Assembly (NCBI GenBank): GCA_003241785.1
Contig: QFPW01000020.1
Location: 1-64,000 of the forward strand
Direction of reading: 5' to 3'
DNA length: 64,000 nt
Source: Rhodovulum sulfidophilum
GTDB taxonomy: Bacteria > Pseudomonadota > Alphaproteobacteria > Rhodobacterales > Rhodobacteraceae
In this document: positions 54,468 to 63,464 of the stretch, piece after piece
Layout of the letters: every line of letters begins with the position of its first letter
How positions within the stretch are numbered: the stretch's first letter is position 1
Notes under the pieces: generated by a model
The model's database searches: none
What the model was told of the DNA's origin: nothing
The model's input: the letters and a program-made list of their open reading frames with translations, nothing else
Program-made: the position numbers and the translations under genes

Positions 54468-55772
54468 TTGGAGAAAATCGAGAAATTCTTTCAACTGAAG
54501 GAGCTCGGCACGAATGTGCGCACCGAGCTCCTGGCCGGGTTCACGACCTTCGTGACCATGGCCTACATCATCTTCATCAACCCCCTGATCCTCGGCGACG
54601 CCGGGATGCCGCAGGGCGCGGTCTTCGTCGCCACCTGCCTCGTCGCGGCGATCGGCACGCTGATCATGGGGCTCTACGCGAACTATCCGATCGCGCTCGC
54701 GCCCGGCATGGGGCTCAACGCCTATTTCGCCTATGTCGTCGTGCTCGGCATGGGCTTCACCTGGCAGCAGGCGCTGGGCGCGGTCTTCATCTCGGGCTCG
54801 CTCTTCCTGATCGTCACGCTCTTCAAGCTGCGCGACATCATCGTCCGGGGAATCCCGCTGACGCTCCGGATCGCGATCACCGTCGGCATCGGCCTTTTCC
54901 TCGCGATCATCTCGCTCAAGAGCGCCGGGATCATCGTCGGCAGCGAGGCGACGCTCGTCACCATCGGCGACCTGCACAAGCCCGAGGTCGTGCTGGCCGC
55001 GATCGGCTTCATCATGATCTGCGTCCTGTCGATGAAGCGGGTGAAGGGCTCGCTCCTGATCGGCATCGTCGTCGTCACGGTGCTGAGCTATTTCTTCACC
55101 GACAACAGCTTCAACGGCCTCGTCGCGATGCCGCCGTCGCTGTCGCCGACGCTGTTCCAGCTCGACATCACGGGTGCGCTTTCGGCCGGCATCGTCCATG
55201 TCGTGCTCGTGTTCTTCCTGGTCGAGCTCTTCGACGCCACCGGCACGCTGATGGGCGTGGCGCGGCGCGCCGGGCTGCTGACGCCGGAGCGCGAGGGCCA
55301 GCTCAGCCGCGCGCTGCTCGCCGACTCGGGCGCGATCTTCATGGGCTCGATGCTCGGCACCTCCTCCTCGACCGCCTATATCGAGAGCGCCGCCGGCGTG
55401 CAGGAGGGCGGGCGCTCCGGCCTCACCGCCGTCACCGTCGCCGTGCTCTTCCTCGCGGCGCTGTTCTTCTCGCCGCTCGCGGGGACCGTGCCCGCCTATG
55501 CCACGGCGCCGGCGCTGTTCTTCGTCGCCTGCCTGATGATGCGCGAGCTGACCGAGCTCGAATGGGACGACATCACCGAGGTGATCCCGGGCTGCGTCAC
55601 CGCGCTCCTGATGCCGTTCACCTATTCGATCGCGAACGGGGTCTCCTTCGGCTTCATCACCTACGCGGCGCTGAAGCTGCTGACGGGGCGCGCGAAGGAG
55701 GTGCACTGGATCGTCTGGATCATCGCCGCGGTGTTCCTCTACAAGTTCATCGCGGATTCCTCGGGGCACTAA
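54468..55772 (+). CDS. NCS2/AzgA-type purine permease
   Basis: 434 aa, about 12-14 membrane helices. The pattern FFQLKELGTNVRTELLAGFTTFVTMAYIIFINPLIL and NYPIALAPGMGLNAYFAY is that of the AzgA-like (COG2252) group, which transports guanine, hypoxanthine and adenine with protons. GTSSSTAYIESAAGVQEGGRSGLTAV is another conserved loop. TTG start supported by GGAGGAC. It sits between the molybdo-hydroxylase and guaD, consistent with guanine/hypoxanthine uptake. Confidence 0.93.
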   Translation: MEKIEKFFQLKELGTNVRTELLAGFTTFVTMAYIIFINPLILGDAGMPQGAVFVATCLVAAIGTLIMGLYANYPIALAPGMGLNAYFAYVVVLGMGFTWQQALGAVFISGSLFLIVTLFKLRDIIVRGIPLTLRIAITVGIGLFLAIISLKSAGIIVGSEATLVTIGDLHKPEVVLAAIGFIMICVLSMKRVKGSLLIGIVVVTVLSYFFTDNSFNGLVAMPPSLSPTLFQLDITGALSAGIVHVVLVFFLVELFDATGTLMGVARRAGLLTPEREGQLSRALLADSGAIFMGSMLGTSSSTAYIESAAGVQEGGRSGLTAVTVAVLFLAALFFSPLAGTVPAYATAPALFFVACLMMRELTELEWDDITEVIPGCVTALLMPFTYSIANGVSFGFITYAALKLLTGRAKEVHWIVWIIAAVFLYKFIADSSGH

Positions 55773-55819
55773 GGGCGCGTCGGGGGCGGGCTCCGACCCG
55801 CCCCTGGGTCGCGGGGGAT

Positions 55820-55874
55820 GGCGGACCGAGGTCCGCCCTACGAGGCGGCAGCGTAGGGCGGACCTCGGTCCGCC
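55820..55874. repeat. palindromic intergenic repeat, family C copy 3
   Basis: Perfect 23-nt inverted arms (55820-55842, 55852-55874), identical to copy 1. It lies in the 155-bp gap between the permease and guaD, inside what would otherwise be one operon. Confidence 0.92.
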
Positions 55875-55927
55875 TTTCCGCGCGGATGCTCGAAAGGCGC
55901 GCCCCGGGGCGCGACAGGGAGAAGAGA

Positions 55928-57262
55928 ATGACACGCAAGATCAAGGCCCTGCGCGGCCGGGCGATCACGTTCGAGGGCGATCCGTTCCTCGCGGATGCGA
56001 AGGATTGCCTGGTCCATGTCGCCGACGCGCTCGTGGTGATCGAGGACGGCCGGATCACCGCCTTCGGCGATTACGGCGATCTCGCCGGGGACCTGCCGGC
56101 CGGGGTCGAGCCCGAGGCGGTGGAGGGGATCCTCTGTCCCGGCTTCATCGACGCGCATGTGCACTATCCGCAGATGCAGGTGATCGGCGCCTATGGCACG
56201 CAGCTGCTCGAATGGCTGACGACCTATACCTTCCCGGCGGAGCAATCCTTCGCCGACGCGGCGCATGCCGAGCGGGTCGCCGGGCTCTTCCTGCGCGAGC
56301 TTTTGCGCGCCGGCACGACCACCGCGATGGTCTATTGCACGGTGCACCCGGGCTCGGTCGACGCCTTCTTCGCCGAGTCGGCGCGGTTCAACACGCGGAT
56401 GATCGCGGGCAAGGTGCTGATGGACCGCAACGCCCCGCCCGCGCTGCTCGACACCGCCGAGCGCGGCTATGCCGAGAGCAAGGCGCTGATCGAGCGCTGG
56501 CACGGGGTGGGGCGGCAGCTCTATTGCGTGACGCCGCGGTTCGCCCCGACCTCGACCGACGCGCAGCTCGACGCCGCGGGGGCGCTGGTGCGCGAGACGC
56601 CGGGGGTCTTCACCCAGACGCATCTCTGCGAGAACCTCGCCGAGGTCGAATGGGTGAAGGAGCTCTTCCCGGCGCGCAAGAGCTATCTCGACGTCTACGC
56701 CCATGCCGGGCTCGTCGGGCCGCGCTCGATGTACGGCCATGCGATCCACATGCACGAGGGCGATTTCTGCACCTGCCACGAGACCGGCGCGTCGCTCGCC
56801 TTCTGCCCGACCTCGAACCTCTTCCTCGGCTCCGGCCTGTTCCGCCTCTACGACGCGATGGACCCGAAGCGGCCGGTCCGCGTCGGGCTCGGGACCGATG
56901 TCGGCGGCGGCACCTCCTTGAGCCAGCTCCGCTCGCTCGACGAGGCCTACAAGGTCGTGGCGCTCTCGGGCGCGAAGCTCGACGCGGTGCGCGGCTTCTG
57001 GCTCGCCACGGCGGGCGGGGCGAAGGCGCTCTATCTCGACGACCGCCTCGGCCGGATCGCCCCGGGCTACGAGGCGGATCTCGTGGTGCTCGATCCGAAG
57101 GCCACGCCCTTCATGGCGTTCCGCACCGAATATTGCCGGTCGATCGAGGAGCTGCTCTTCGCCTTCATGATCATGGGCGACGACCGGGCGATCCGGAAGA
57201 CCTATGTCGCGGGCGAATGCGTCTACGACCGCGACCGGCCGGAGCCGTTCCGCTACGCGTAG
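55928..57262 (+). CDS. guaD: guanine deaminase
   Basis: Hydrolyses guanine to xanthine and ammonia; 444 aa amidohydrolase. The metal motif PGFIDAHVHYPQ (H77, H79) is followed by TQLLEWLTTYTFPAEQ (substrate region), HLCEN, YGHAIHMHEGDF and GLGTDVGGGTSLS (metal Asp). The ATG at 55928 follows GAGAAGAGA. The stop codon lies within a half-copy of repeat family B. Product xanthine would feed a xanthine dehydrogenase. Confidence 0.95.
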   Translation: MTRKIKALRGRAITFEGDPFLADAKDCLVHVADALVVIEDGRITAFGDYGDLAGDLPAGVEPEAVEGILCPGFIDAHVHYPQMQVIGAYGTQLLEWLTTYTFPAEQSFADAAHAERVAGLFLRELLRAGTTTAMVYCTVHPGSVDAFFAESARFNTRMIAGKVLMDRNAPPALLDTAERGYAESKALIERWHGVGRQLYCVTPRFAPTSTDAQLDAAGALVRETPGVFTQTHLCENLAEVEWVKELFPARKSYLDVYAHAGLVGPRSMYGHAIHMHEGDFCTCHETGASLAFCPTSNLFLGSGLFRLYDAMDPKRPVRVGLGTDVGGGTSLSQLRSLDEAYKVVALSGAKLDAVRGFWLATAGGAKALYLDDRLGRIAPGYEADLVVLDPKATPFMAFRTEYCRSIEELLFAFMIMGDDRAIRKTYVAGECVYDRDRPEPFRYA

Positions 57263-57286
57263 GGTGGGCGATTCCGCCCACCGTCC
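57258..57286. repeat. palindromic repeat, family B half copy
   Basis: One hairpin unit only (CGTAGGGTGGGCGATTCCGC and onward). It starts inside the guaD stop codon and ends before the convergent E1 gene. The mate half is missing. Confidence 0.8.
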
Positions 57287-57309
57287 GTCGGCGCGCGGAT
57301 TTCAGCGCG

Positions 57310-59739
57310 TCACCCCGCGGCGGCGCGCTCCTCCTCGGTCGCTTCGCGCAGCCGGCGGATCGGGGCGCCGGGGCTGATCGTCTGGGCGGCGCGGGCGATC
57401 GCATGCGCGTCGATGCCGTGGTGGCGGTAGAGGTCGGCGATGGTGCCGGTCTGGCCGAAATGCTCGACGCCGAGCGCGCGGGCGCGGTGGCCGAGCACCG
57501 ATCCGAGCCAGGCGAGCCCGGCGGGATGGCCGTCCGCCACGGTGACGATCGCGCAATCGGCCGGCGCCTCGGAGAGCAGCGTCTCGACATGGCAGCGGGC
57601 CCCGGCATGGCCGAGGTCGCGGGCACGCTGCGCGGCGGACCAGCCGGCGTGGAGCCGGTCGGCCGAGGTGACCGCGAGCACGCCGACGTCGGTGCGTTCC
57701 TCGGCGAGGAGCCCGGCGGCCTCGATCGCCTCGGGCGCGACCACGCCCTGGTAGGCGATGATCACCCGCGCCTTCGGCCCCGGCCGGCGCAGCCAGTAGC
57801 CGCCGTTGATGATCGCGCCGCGCAGCTCCTCCGTCATCTCGCGGCCCGGCTGGTCGATCGGCCGGGTCGAGAGCCGGAGATAGACGGAGCCGCCGGTCGC
57901 GTCGCGCAGCCAGGTCGCGGGATCCCGGCTGTCATCGGCCGCCGCGCCGTCGCGCTGGATATAGTCGAAGCCGAAGCGCAGCATGACGGCGAGCTCGTCG
58001 CAGAAGGCGGGCTCGAAGGCCGCGAGCCCGTCCTGCGCCATGCCGATTAGGGGCGTCGAGATCGACTGATGCGCGCCGCCCTCGGGCGCCAGCGTGATCC
58101 CGGACGGCGTGGCGACGAGGATGAAACGCGCGTCCTGGTAGCAGGCGTAGTTCAGCGCGTCGAGGCCGCGCTGGATGAACGGGTCGTAGAGCGTGCCGAC
58201 GGGCAGCAGCCGCTCGCCGAAGAGCGAATGCGACAGGCCCATCGCGCCGAGCATCAGGAAGAGGTTCATCTCGGCGATGCCGAGTTCCATATGCTGGCCC
58301 TGGGGCGAGAACCGCCAGTTGAAGGTCGAGGGAATCCGTTCCTGCCTGAAGAGATCCGCCATCTCCTCCCGCGCGAAGAGGCTGCGGCGGTTCACCCAGC
58401 CGCCGAGGTTGGTCGAAACGGTGACGTCGGGCGAGGTGGTCGTGACCGCCGCCGCCAGCGCGTCGTCGCGCTTGCCGAGCTCGTTCATCAGGAGCCCGAA
58501 ACCCTGCTGCGTCGACATGCGCGGCTGGAGCGGCAGCGCCAGCGTCTCGGGGACGTCGATCCGGGGCGCCGTGAACCGCCGGCGCCCGCGCGCCGCGAAG
58601 GGCACCGCGTCGAGGAAGGCGCGCAAATCGGGCTCGGGCAGGCCGAGCCCCTCGAAGGGCGCCCATTCCCGGCCTTCGCGCACCCCCATCTCGGCGCGGA
58701 GCGTCTCGACCTGCGCCGCCGTCATCAGCCCGGCGTGGTTGTCCTTGTGCCCGGCGAGCGGCAGGCCGTGGCCCTTGATCGTATAGGCGATGAAGCAGGT
58801 CGGCCGGTCGTGCGTCCGGGCCTGGGCGAAGGCCTCGAGGAGCGAGGGCAGGTCGTGCCCGCCGAGATTGCCCATCAGCGCCGCGAGCTCCGCGTCGGAG
58901 CGCCGGTCGAGCAGCGCGGTCACGGCGCCCTGGTCGCCGATCTCGTCCATCAGCCGCTTGCGCCAGGCGGCACCCCCCTGGAAGGTCAGCGCGGAATAGA
59001 GCTGGTTCGGGCAGGCGTCGATCCAGTCGCGCAGCCGCGCGCCGCCGGGCTCGGCGAAGGCCGCCCGCTGCAGCGCGCCGTATTTGAGGATCACCACGTC
59101 CCAGCCGAAGCCGCGGAACAGCTCCTCGAACCGCTGCCAAAGCCCCTCGCGCACCACGGCGTCGAGGCTCTGGCGATTGTAGTCGACGACCCACCAGCAG
59201 TTCCGGAGGCCGTGCTTCCAGCCCTCCATCAGGGCCTCGATGATATTGCCCTCGTCCATCTCGGCGTCGCCGAGCAGCGCGATCATCCGCCCCTCGGGCC
59301 GGTCGAGCCCGCGGCCCCTGGCGCGCAGGAAGTCCTGCGTCAGCGCGGCGAAGAGCGTCTGCGCCACGCCGAGGCCGACCGAGCCGGTCGAGAAATCGAC
59401 GTCGTCCACGTCCTTGGTGCGCGACGGATAGCTCTGCGCGCCGTGGAAGCCGCGGAAGTTGCGCAGCTTCTCCTCGCTCTGCTCGCCGAGCAGGTACTGG
59501 ATCGCGTGGAAGATCGGGCTCGCATGCGGCTTCACCGCGACGCGGTCCTCGGGGCGCAGCGCGTCGAAATAGAGCGCGGTCATCACCGTGGCGAGCGAGG
59601 CGGAGGAGGCCTGGTGCCCGCCGATCTTGATGTCCTCCTCGCCGGCGCGAAGGTGGTTCGCGTTGTGGACCATCCAGGTCGAGAGCCAGAGCAGCTTGCG
59701 CTCGAGCGCGCTCAGGACCGCGATCTTTTCGGTGGACAT
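57310..59739 (-). CDS. AceE/MdeB-like 2-oxoacid dehydrogenase E1 (transketolase superfamily)
   Basis: 809 aa thiamine-diphosphate enzyme of the homodimeric pyruvate dehydrogenase E1 type. The ThDP motif is LLGDAEMDEGNIIEALMEGWKHGLRNCWWVVDYN. Other AceE-type blocks are GGHQASSASLATVMTALYFDALRPED, AYTIKGHGLPLAGHKDNHAGLM and the transketolase C-terminal domain near the end. No E2/E3 genes are adjacent. Together with a divergent Lrp gene it resembles Pseudomonas MdeB, a 2-oxobutyrate dehydrogenase E1 for methionine catabolism. Pyruvate or other 2-oxoacids remain possible. Confidence 0.88.
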   Translation of the reverse strand: MSTEKIAVLSALERKLLWLSTWMVHNANHLRAGEEDIKIGGHQASSASLATVMTALYFDALRPEDRVAVKPHASPIFHAIQYLLGEQSEEKLRNFRGFHGAQSYPSRTKDVDDVDFSTGSVGLGVAQTLFAALTQDFLRARGRGLDRPEGRMIALLGDAEMDEGNIIEALMEGWKHGLRNCWWVVDYNRQSLDAVVREGLWQRFEELFRGFGWDVVILKYGALQRAAFAEPGGARLRDWIDACPNQLYSALTFQGGAAWRKRLMDEIGDQGAVTALLDRRSDAELAALMGNLGGHDLPSLLEAFAQARTHDRPTCFIAYTIKGHGLPLAGHKDNHAGLMTAAQVETLRAEMGVREGREWAPFEGLGLPEPDLRAFLDAVPFAARGRRRFTAPRIDVPETLALPLQPRMSTQQGFGLLMNELGKRDDALAAAVTTTSPDVTVSTNLGGWVNRRSLFAREEMADLFRQERIPSTFNWRFSPQGQHMELGIAEMNLFLMLGAMGLSHSLFGERLLPVGTLYDPFIQRGLDALNYACYQDARFILVATPSGITLAPEGGAHQSISTPLIGMAQDGLAAFEPAFCDELAVMLRFGFDYIQRDGAAADDSRDPATWLRDATGGSVYLRLSTRPIDQPGREMTEELRGAIINGGYWLRRPGPKARVIIAYQGVVAPEAIEAAGLLAEERTDVGVLAVTSADRLHAGWSAAQRARDLGHAGARCHVETLLSEAPADCAIVTVADGHPAGLAWLGSVLGHRARALGVEHFGQTGTIADLYRHHGIDAHAIARAAQTISPGAPIRRLREATEEERAAAG

Positions 59740-59869
59740 CGAAGGCCTCCCCAAGGCTTGCTTTGACGCGAGCATAGCGCCCCGGTCCCGGTGATTGCGA
59801 CCAAATCGCGGCGCCGCGGGGCGCCGCGGGGGTGAATCGAGCCAGCATCGGCGGCGTGGGGGAGAATTC

Positions 59870-60346
59870 ATGCCAGAATCAGCGATGGACGCCGTCGACC
59901 GGAAGATCCTCGCCGCGCTGCAGACCGACGCCCGGCTAACCGTCGAGAAGATCGGCGCCATGGTCGGCCTCTCGGCCTCGCCCTGCGCGCGCCGGATCCG
60001 GCGGCTGGAGGGGCTCGGGGTCATCCGGGGCTATGTCGCGGTGCTCGACCAGGAGAAGGCCGGCCTGCCGGTCAGCGTCTTCGCCTCGGTCAAGCTCGAG
60101 CGCCAGCGCGAGGAGGATCTCGACCGCTTCGCCGCCGCCGTCGCGGGCTGGCCCGAGATCGTCGAATGCTACCTGATGACCGGCCCGCGGGACTATCTCC
60201 TGCGCATCGTGGTGCGCGACCTCGAAGCCTACGAGAGCTTCCTGAAGCGCAGGCTGACGCGGCTCGACGGCGTCGCCTCGATCGAGTCGAGCTTCGCGCT
60301 GGCGCAGGTGAAGCATTCGAACTGCCTGCCGCTCGGCGGCGCGTGA
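59870..60346 (+). CDS. Lrp/AsnC family transcriptional regulator
   Basis: 158 aa. The helix-turn-helix (MDAVDRKILAALQTDARLTVEKIGAMVGLSASPCARRIRRLEGLGVI) and C-terminal RAM ligand domain (YLMTGPRDYLLRIVVRDLEAYESFLKRRLTRLDGVASIESSFAL) are complete. Such regulators respond to amino acids. Divergent (130 bp) from the E1 gene, its likely target. ATG at 59870 has GGGGGAGA upstream; ATG at 59885 is an alternative. Confidence 0.94.
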   Translation: MPESAMDAVDRKILAALQTDARLTVEKIGAMVGLSASPCARRIRRLEGLGVIRGYVAVLDQEKAGLPVSVFASVKLERQREEDLDRFAAAVAGWPEIVECYLMTGPRDYLLRIVVRDLEAYESFLKRRLTRLDGVASIESSFALAQVKHSNCLPLGGA

Positions 60347-60434
60347 GCGGATCCCGGCGCCCGCCCCGGCGGGGGCGTTGCCCCGCGCGGCGGGATCGGC
60401 ATGATGCGCGGAAGACGACAGGAGGATCAGACCC

Positions 60435-62087
60435 GTGGACGACAGCCCGGAACCCGCGCCGAGGCCCTCGGCGCTCGCGCCCTTCGGCCATGGAACCTTC
60501 CGGGAGATCTGGTTCGCGAGCCTCGCCTCCAACCTCGGCGGGCTGATCCAGGCGGTCGGCGCGGCCTGGATGATGACCTCGCTCACCAACCAGGCGGACA
60601 TGGTGGCGCTGGTCCAGGCGTCGACGACGCTGCCGATCATGATCTTCTCGCTGACCGCCGGCGCCATCGCCGACAATTTCAACCGGCGCGGCGTGATGGT
60701 GATCGCGCAGATCTTCATGTGCCTCGTCTCGATCGGCCTCGCCACGATGGCCTGGTTCGACCTGCTCACGCCCTGGACGCTGCTCGGCTTCACCTTCCTG
60801 ATCGGCGCGGGTACCGCGCTCAACAACCCCGCCTGGCAGGCCTCGGTCGGGGACATCGTGCCGCGCCACCACCTTCCGGCGGCGGTGGTGCTCAACAGCG
60901 TCGGCTTCAACATCACCCGCAGCGTCGGCCCGGCGATCGGCGGCGCGATCGTCGCGGCGGGCGGCGCCGCGAGCGCCTTCGCCGCGAACGCGCTCAGCTA
61001 TTTCCCGCTGCTCTTCGTGCTGTCGCGCTGGAAGCCGAAGGAGGAGCAGAAGACCCTGCCGCGCGAGACCATCGGCATGGCGATGGGCGCGGGGCTGCGC
61101 TACGTCGCGATGTCGCCCAATATCGGCAAGGTGCTGCTGCGCGGCTTTCTCTTCGGCTTCGGCGCGATCTCGGTCCAGGCGCTGCTGCCGGTCGTCGCGC
61201 GCGACATGGTCGCGGGCGGGCCGCTCACCTATGGCCTGCTGCTCGGCGCCTTCGGCGTCGGCGCGCTGGGCGGCGCCTATCTCTCCGCGCCGCTCAGGGT
61301 GAAGCTCTCGAGCGAGGGGATCGTCCGGCTCGGCTTCGTCGCCTTCGCGGCCTGCGCGGTGATCGTGGGGCTGAGTTCCAACGCCTGGCTGACCGGCTTC
61401 GGCCTGCTCTTCGGCGGGGCGAGCTGGGTGCTGAGCCTCTCCACCTTCAACGTGACCGTGCAGCTCTCGACCCCGCGCTGGGTGGTGGGCCGGGCGCTCG
61501 CGCTCTACCAGACCGCGACCTTCGGCGGCATGGCGATCGGCGCCTGGATCTGGGGCCTCGTCGCCGAGGCCGAGGGGCCCGCGACGGCGCTCTTCGTCAC
61601 GGCGGCCGCGCTGCTCGTCGGGGGCGCGCTCGGCCTGCGCCTGCCGCTGCCGGACCGTGCCGAGCTCAACCTCAATCCGCTGAACCGCTGGCGGATGCCC
61701 GACATCGACATCGACCTCAAGCCGCGCAGCGGCCCGGTGGCGATCCTGATCGAATACGTGATCAGGCCCGAGGACGAGGCCGAATTCCTCGACGTGATGA
61801 TCGACCGGCGCCGCATCCGCACCCGCGACGGCGCGCGGCACTGGACGCTGATGCGCGACACCGGCGACTCACGGCTGTGGATGGAGACCTACCAGACCCC
61901 GACCTGGATCGAATACGTGCGGCACAACCAGCGGATCACCCATGCCGACGCGGTGGTCGGCGAGCGGCTGCGCGCGCTGCACAGCGGCGCCGAGCCGCCC
62001 CGGGTCCACCGGATGGTCGTGCGCCAGGTGGCCTGGCTGCACGACGATCCGCACCACCTGAGCGGGACGGAGATGCACGCGCACTGA
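60435..62087 (+). CDS. MFS transporter with C-terminal ABM-like domain (MFS_3/DUF894)
   Basis: 550 aa. About 12 helices fill residues 25-410 (FREIWFASLASNLGGLIQAVGAAWMM, GAGTALNNPAWQASVGDIVPR, SVGPAIGGAIVAAGG). The last 125 residues are soluble: PVAILIEYVIRPEDEAEFLDVMIDRRRIRTRDGARHWTLMRDTGDSRLWMETYQTPTWIEYVRHNQRI, resembling a dimeric alpha/beta barrel. Probably an exporter of the enterobactin-exporter-like group. GTG start after AGGAGGATCAG. Confidence 0.9.
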   Translation: MDDSPEPAPRPSALAPFGHGTFREIWFASLASNLGGLIQAVGAAWMMTSLTNQADMVALVQASTTLPIMIFSLTAGAIADNFNRRGVMVIAQIFMCLVSIGLATMAWFDLLTPWTLLGFTFLIGAGTALNNPAWQASVGDIVPRHHLPAAVVLNSVGFNITRSVGPAIGGAIVAAGGAASAFAANALSYFPLLFVLSRWKPKEEQKTLPRETIGMAMGAGLRYVAMSPNIGKVLLRGFLFGFGAISVQALLPVVARDMVAGGPLTYGLLLGAFGVGALGGAYLSAPLRVKLSSEGIVRLGFVAFAACAVIVGLSSNAWLTGFGLLFGGASWVLSLSTFNVTVQLSTPRWVVGRALALYQTATFGGMAIGAWIWGLVAEAEGPATALFVTAAALLVGGALGLRLPLPDRAELNLNPLNRWRMPDIDIDLKPRSGPVAILIEYVIRPEDEAEFLDVMIDRRRIRTRDGARHWTLMRDTGDSRLWMETYQTPTWIEYVRHNQRITHADAVVGERLRALHSGAEPPRVHRMVVRQVAWLHDDPHHLSGTEMHAH

Positions 62088-62097
62088 GCGCGCGCGG

Positions 62098-63342
62098 TCA
62101 GGCCGCGCGCGGTTGGCCGACGCCGAACAGCCGGCCGCGCTCGATTACCAGGGTGATCGCCACGCTGCAGACGCCGAAGATGGCGAAGCCGGCGAGGAGC
62201 GGCCCCACGGTGCCGTCGAAATGCTGGCCGATGACGAGCCCGAGCACGGCGGCGAGCCCGGTTGTCACCGCGCCGACGAAGGACGAGGCGGTGCCCGCGA
62301 TCCGGCCCATCGGCTCCATCGCGAGCGCGTTGTAGTTCGGCATCACGAGGCCGAAGCAGAACAGGCAGCCCGAGAGGATCACGAGGAAGACCGGAAGCGG
62401 CGGCGTGCCGATCGCGAGAAAGAGCGCGTAGTGCAGCGTCGAGAAGACCGCGAAGCCGAGCACCGCCGCGTGGCCGAGCCGGCGCGAGCCCATGCGCATC
62501 ACGAACCGGCCGCTGACGAAGGCCGCGATCGCGAGCGCGATGGCGCAGGCTCCGAACAGGATTGGGAAGAGCTCGCCGACGCCGTAGACCTCCTGGAACA
62601 CCTGCTGCGCCGAGTTGATGTAGCCCATCAGCGCGCCGAACAGCACGCCGGTCGCGAGCGTGTAGCCGAGCGTCTGGCGGTTGGTCGCCGTCTCGCGGAT
62701 CGCGCCCCAGAGCCAGGCGGCGGTCATCGGCACGCGGGTTTCGGCGCGGTGCGTCTCGGGCATCCGGAGCGCGGTCCAGACCATGATCGCGAGCGCGAAG
62801 ACGCAGAGGAAGGCGAAGATCAGGTGCCAGCTCCCGATCAGCATGAAGGCGCCGCCGAGCGAGGGGGCGATCACCGGCACGATGATGAAGACCATCATCA
62901 CGAAGGACATCACCTCGGCCATCCGCCGCCCCTGGAAGCTGTCGCGGGTGATCGCGATCGCCATGACCCGCGGCGCCGCGTTGGCCAGCCCCTGGACAAA
63001 GCGGGCGATCAGCAGGGTCGAGAAACTGTCCGCCACGAGGCAGGCGAAGGCCGCGAGCGCGTAGACGCCCAGCCCCGCGAACAGCACCGGCCGCCGGCCA
63101 TAGCGGTCCGAGAGCGGCCCGACGAAAAGCTGGCCGAGCGCGAAGCCGCCGACATAGGTGCTGACGACGAGCTGCTGCGCGTTGACGTCGGCGAGGCCGT
63201 AGTCGGCGCGGATCTGCGGCAGCGCGGGGAGCATGATGTCGACGGAGAACGCGGTGAGGGCCATCAGGCAGGCGGTCAGCGCGATGAATTCGGGCAGCCC
63301 CGGCGGGTTGCCTGGCCGGGGCGGAGACTCGGGAGCGGGCAT
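62098..63342 (-). CDS. Bcr/CflA family multidrug efflux MFS transporter
   Basis: 414 aa with 12 helices. Family features are FSVDIMLPALPQIRADYGLADVNAQQLVVSTYVGGFALGQLFVGPLSDRYGRRP and ARFVQGLANAAPRVMAIAITRDSFQGRRMAEVMS. Drug/proton antiport is expected; the substrate is unknown. Convergent with the MFS_3 gene (10 bp apart). Confidence 0.93.
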   Translation of the reverse strand: MPAPESPPRPGNPPGLPEFIALTACLMALTAFSVDIMLPALPQIRADYGLADVNAQQLVVSTYVGGFALGQLFVGPLSDRYGRRPVLFAGLGVYALAAFACLVADSFSTLLIARFVQGLANAAPRVMAIAITRDSFQGRRMAEVMSFVMMVFIIVPVIAPSLGGAFMLIGSWHLIFAFLCVFALAIMVWTALRMPETHRAETRVPMTAAWLWGAIRETATNRQTLGYTLATGVLFGALMGYINSAQQVFQEVYGVGELFPILFGACAIALAIAAFVSGRFVMRMGSRRLGHAAVLGFAVFSTLHYALFLAIGTPPLPVFLVILSGCLFCFGLVMPNYNALAMEPMGRIAGTASSFVGAVTTGLAAVLGLVIGQHFDGTVGPLLAGFAIFGVCSVAITLVIERGRLFGVGQPRAA

Positions 63343-63464
63343 GTGACTTTCTTAAAAGAACAAACGGGCAAAGGTCCGCGCGGACGGACTCCGGGATAGG
63401 ACATAGGTCGCGGCCCGGGCCTGACCAGCGGTTTTTCGCGCGGGGCGCCCGATGCCGCGCGGTG

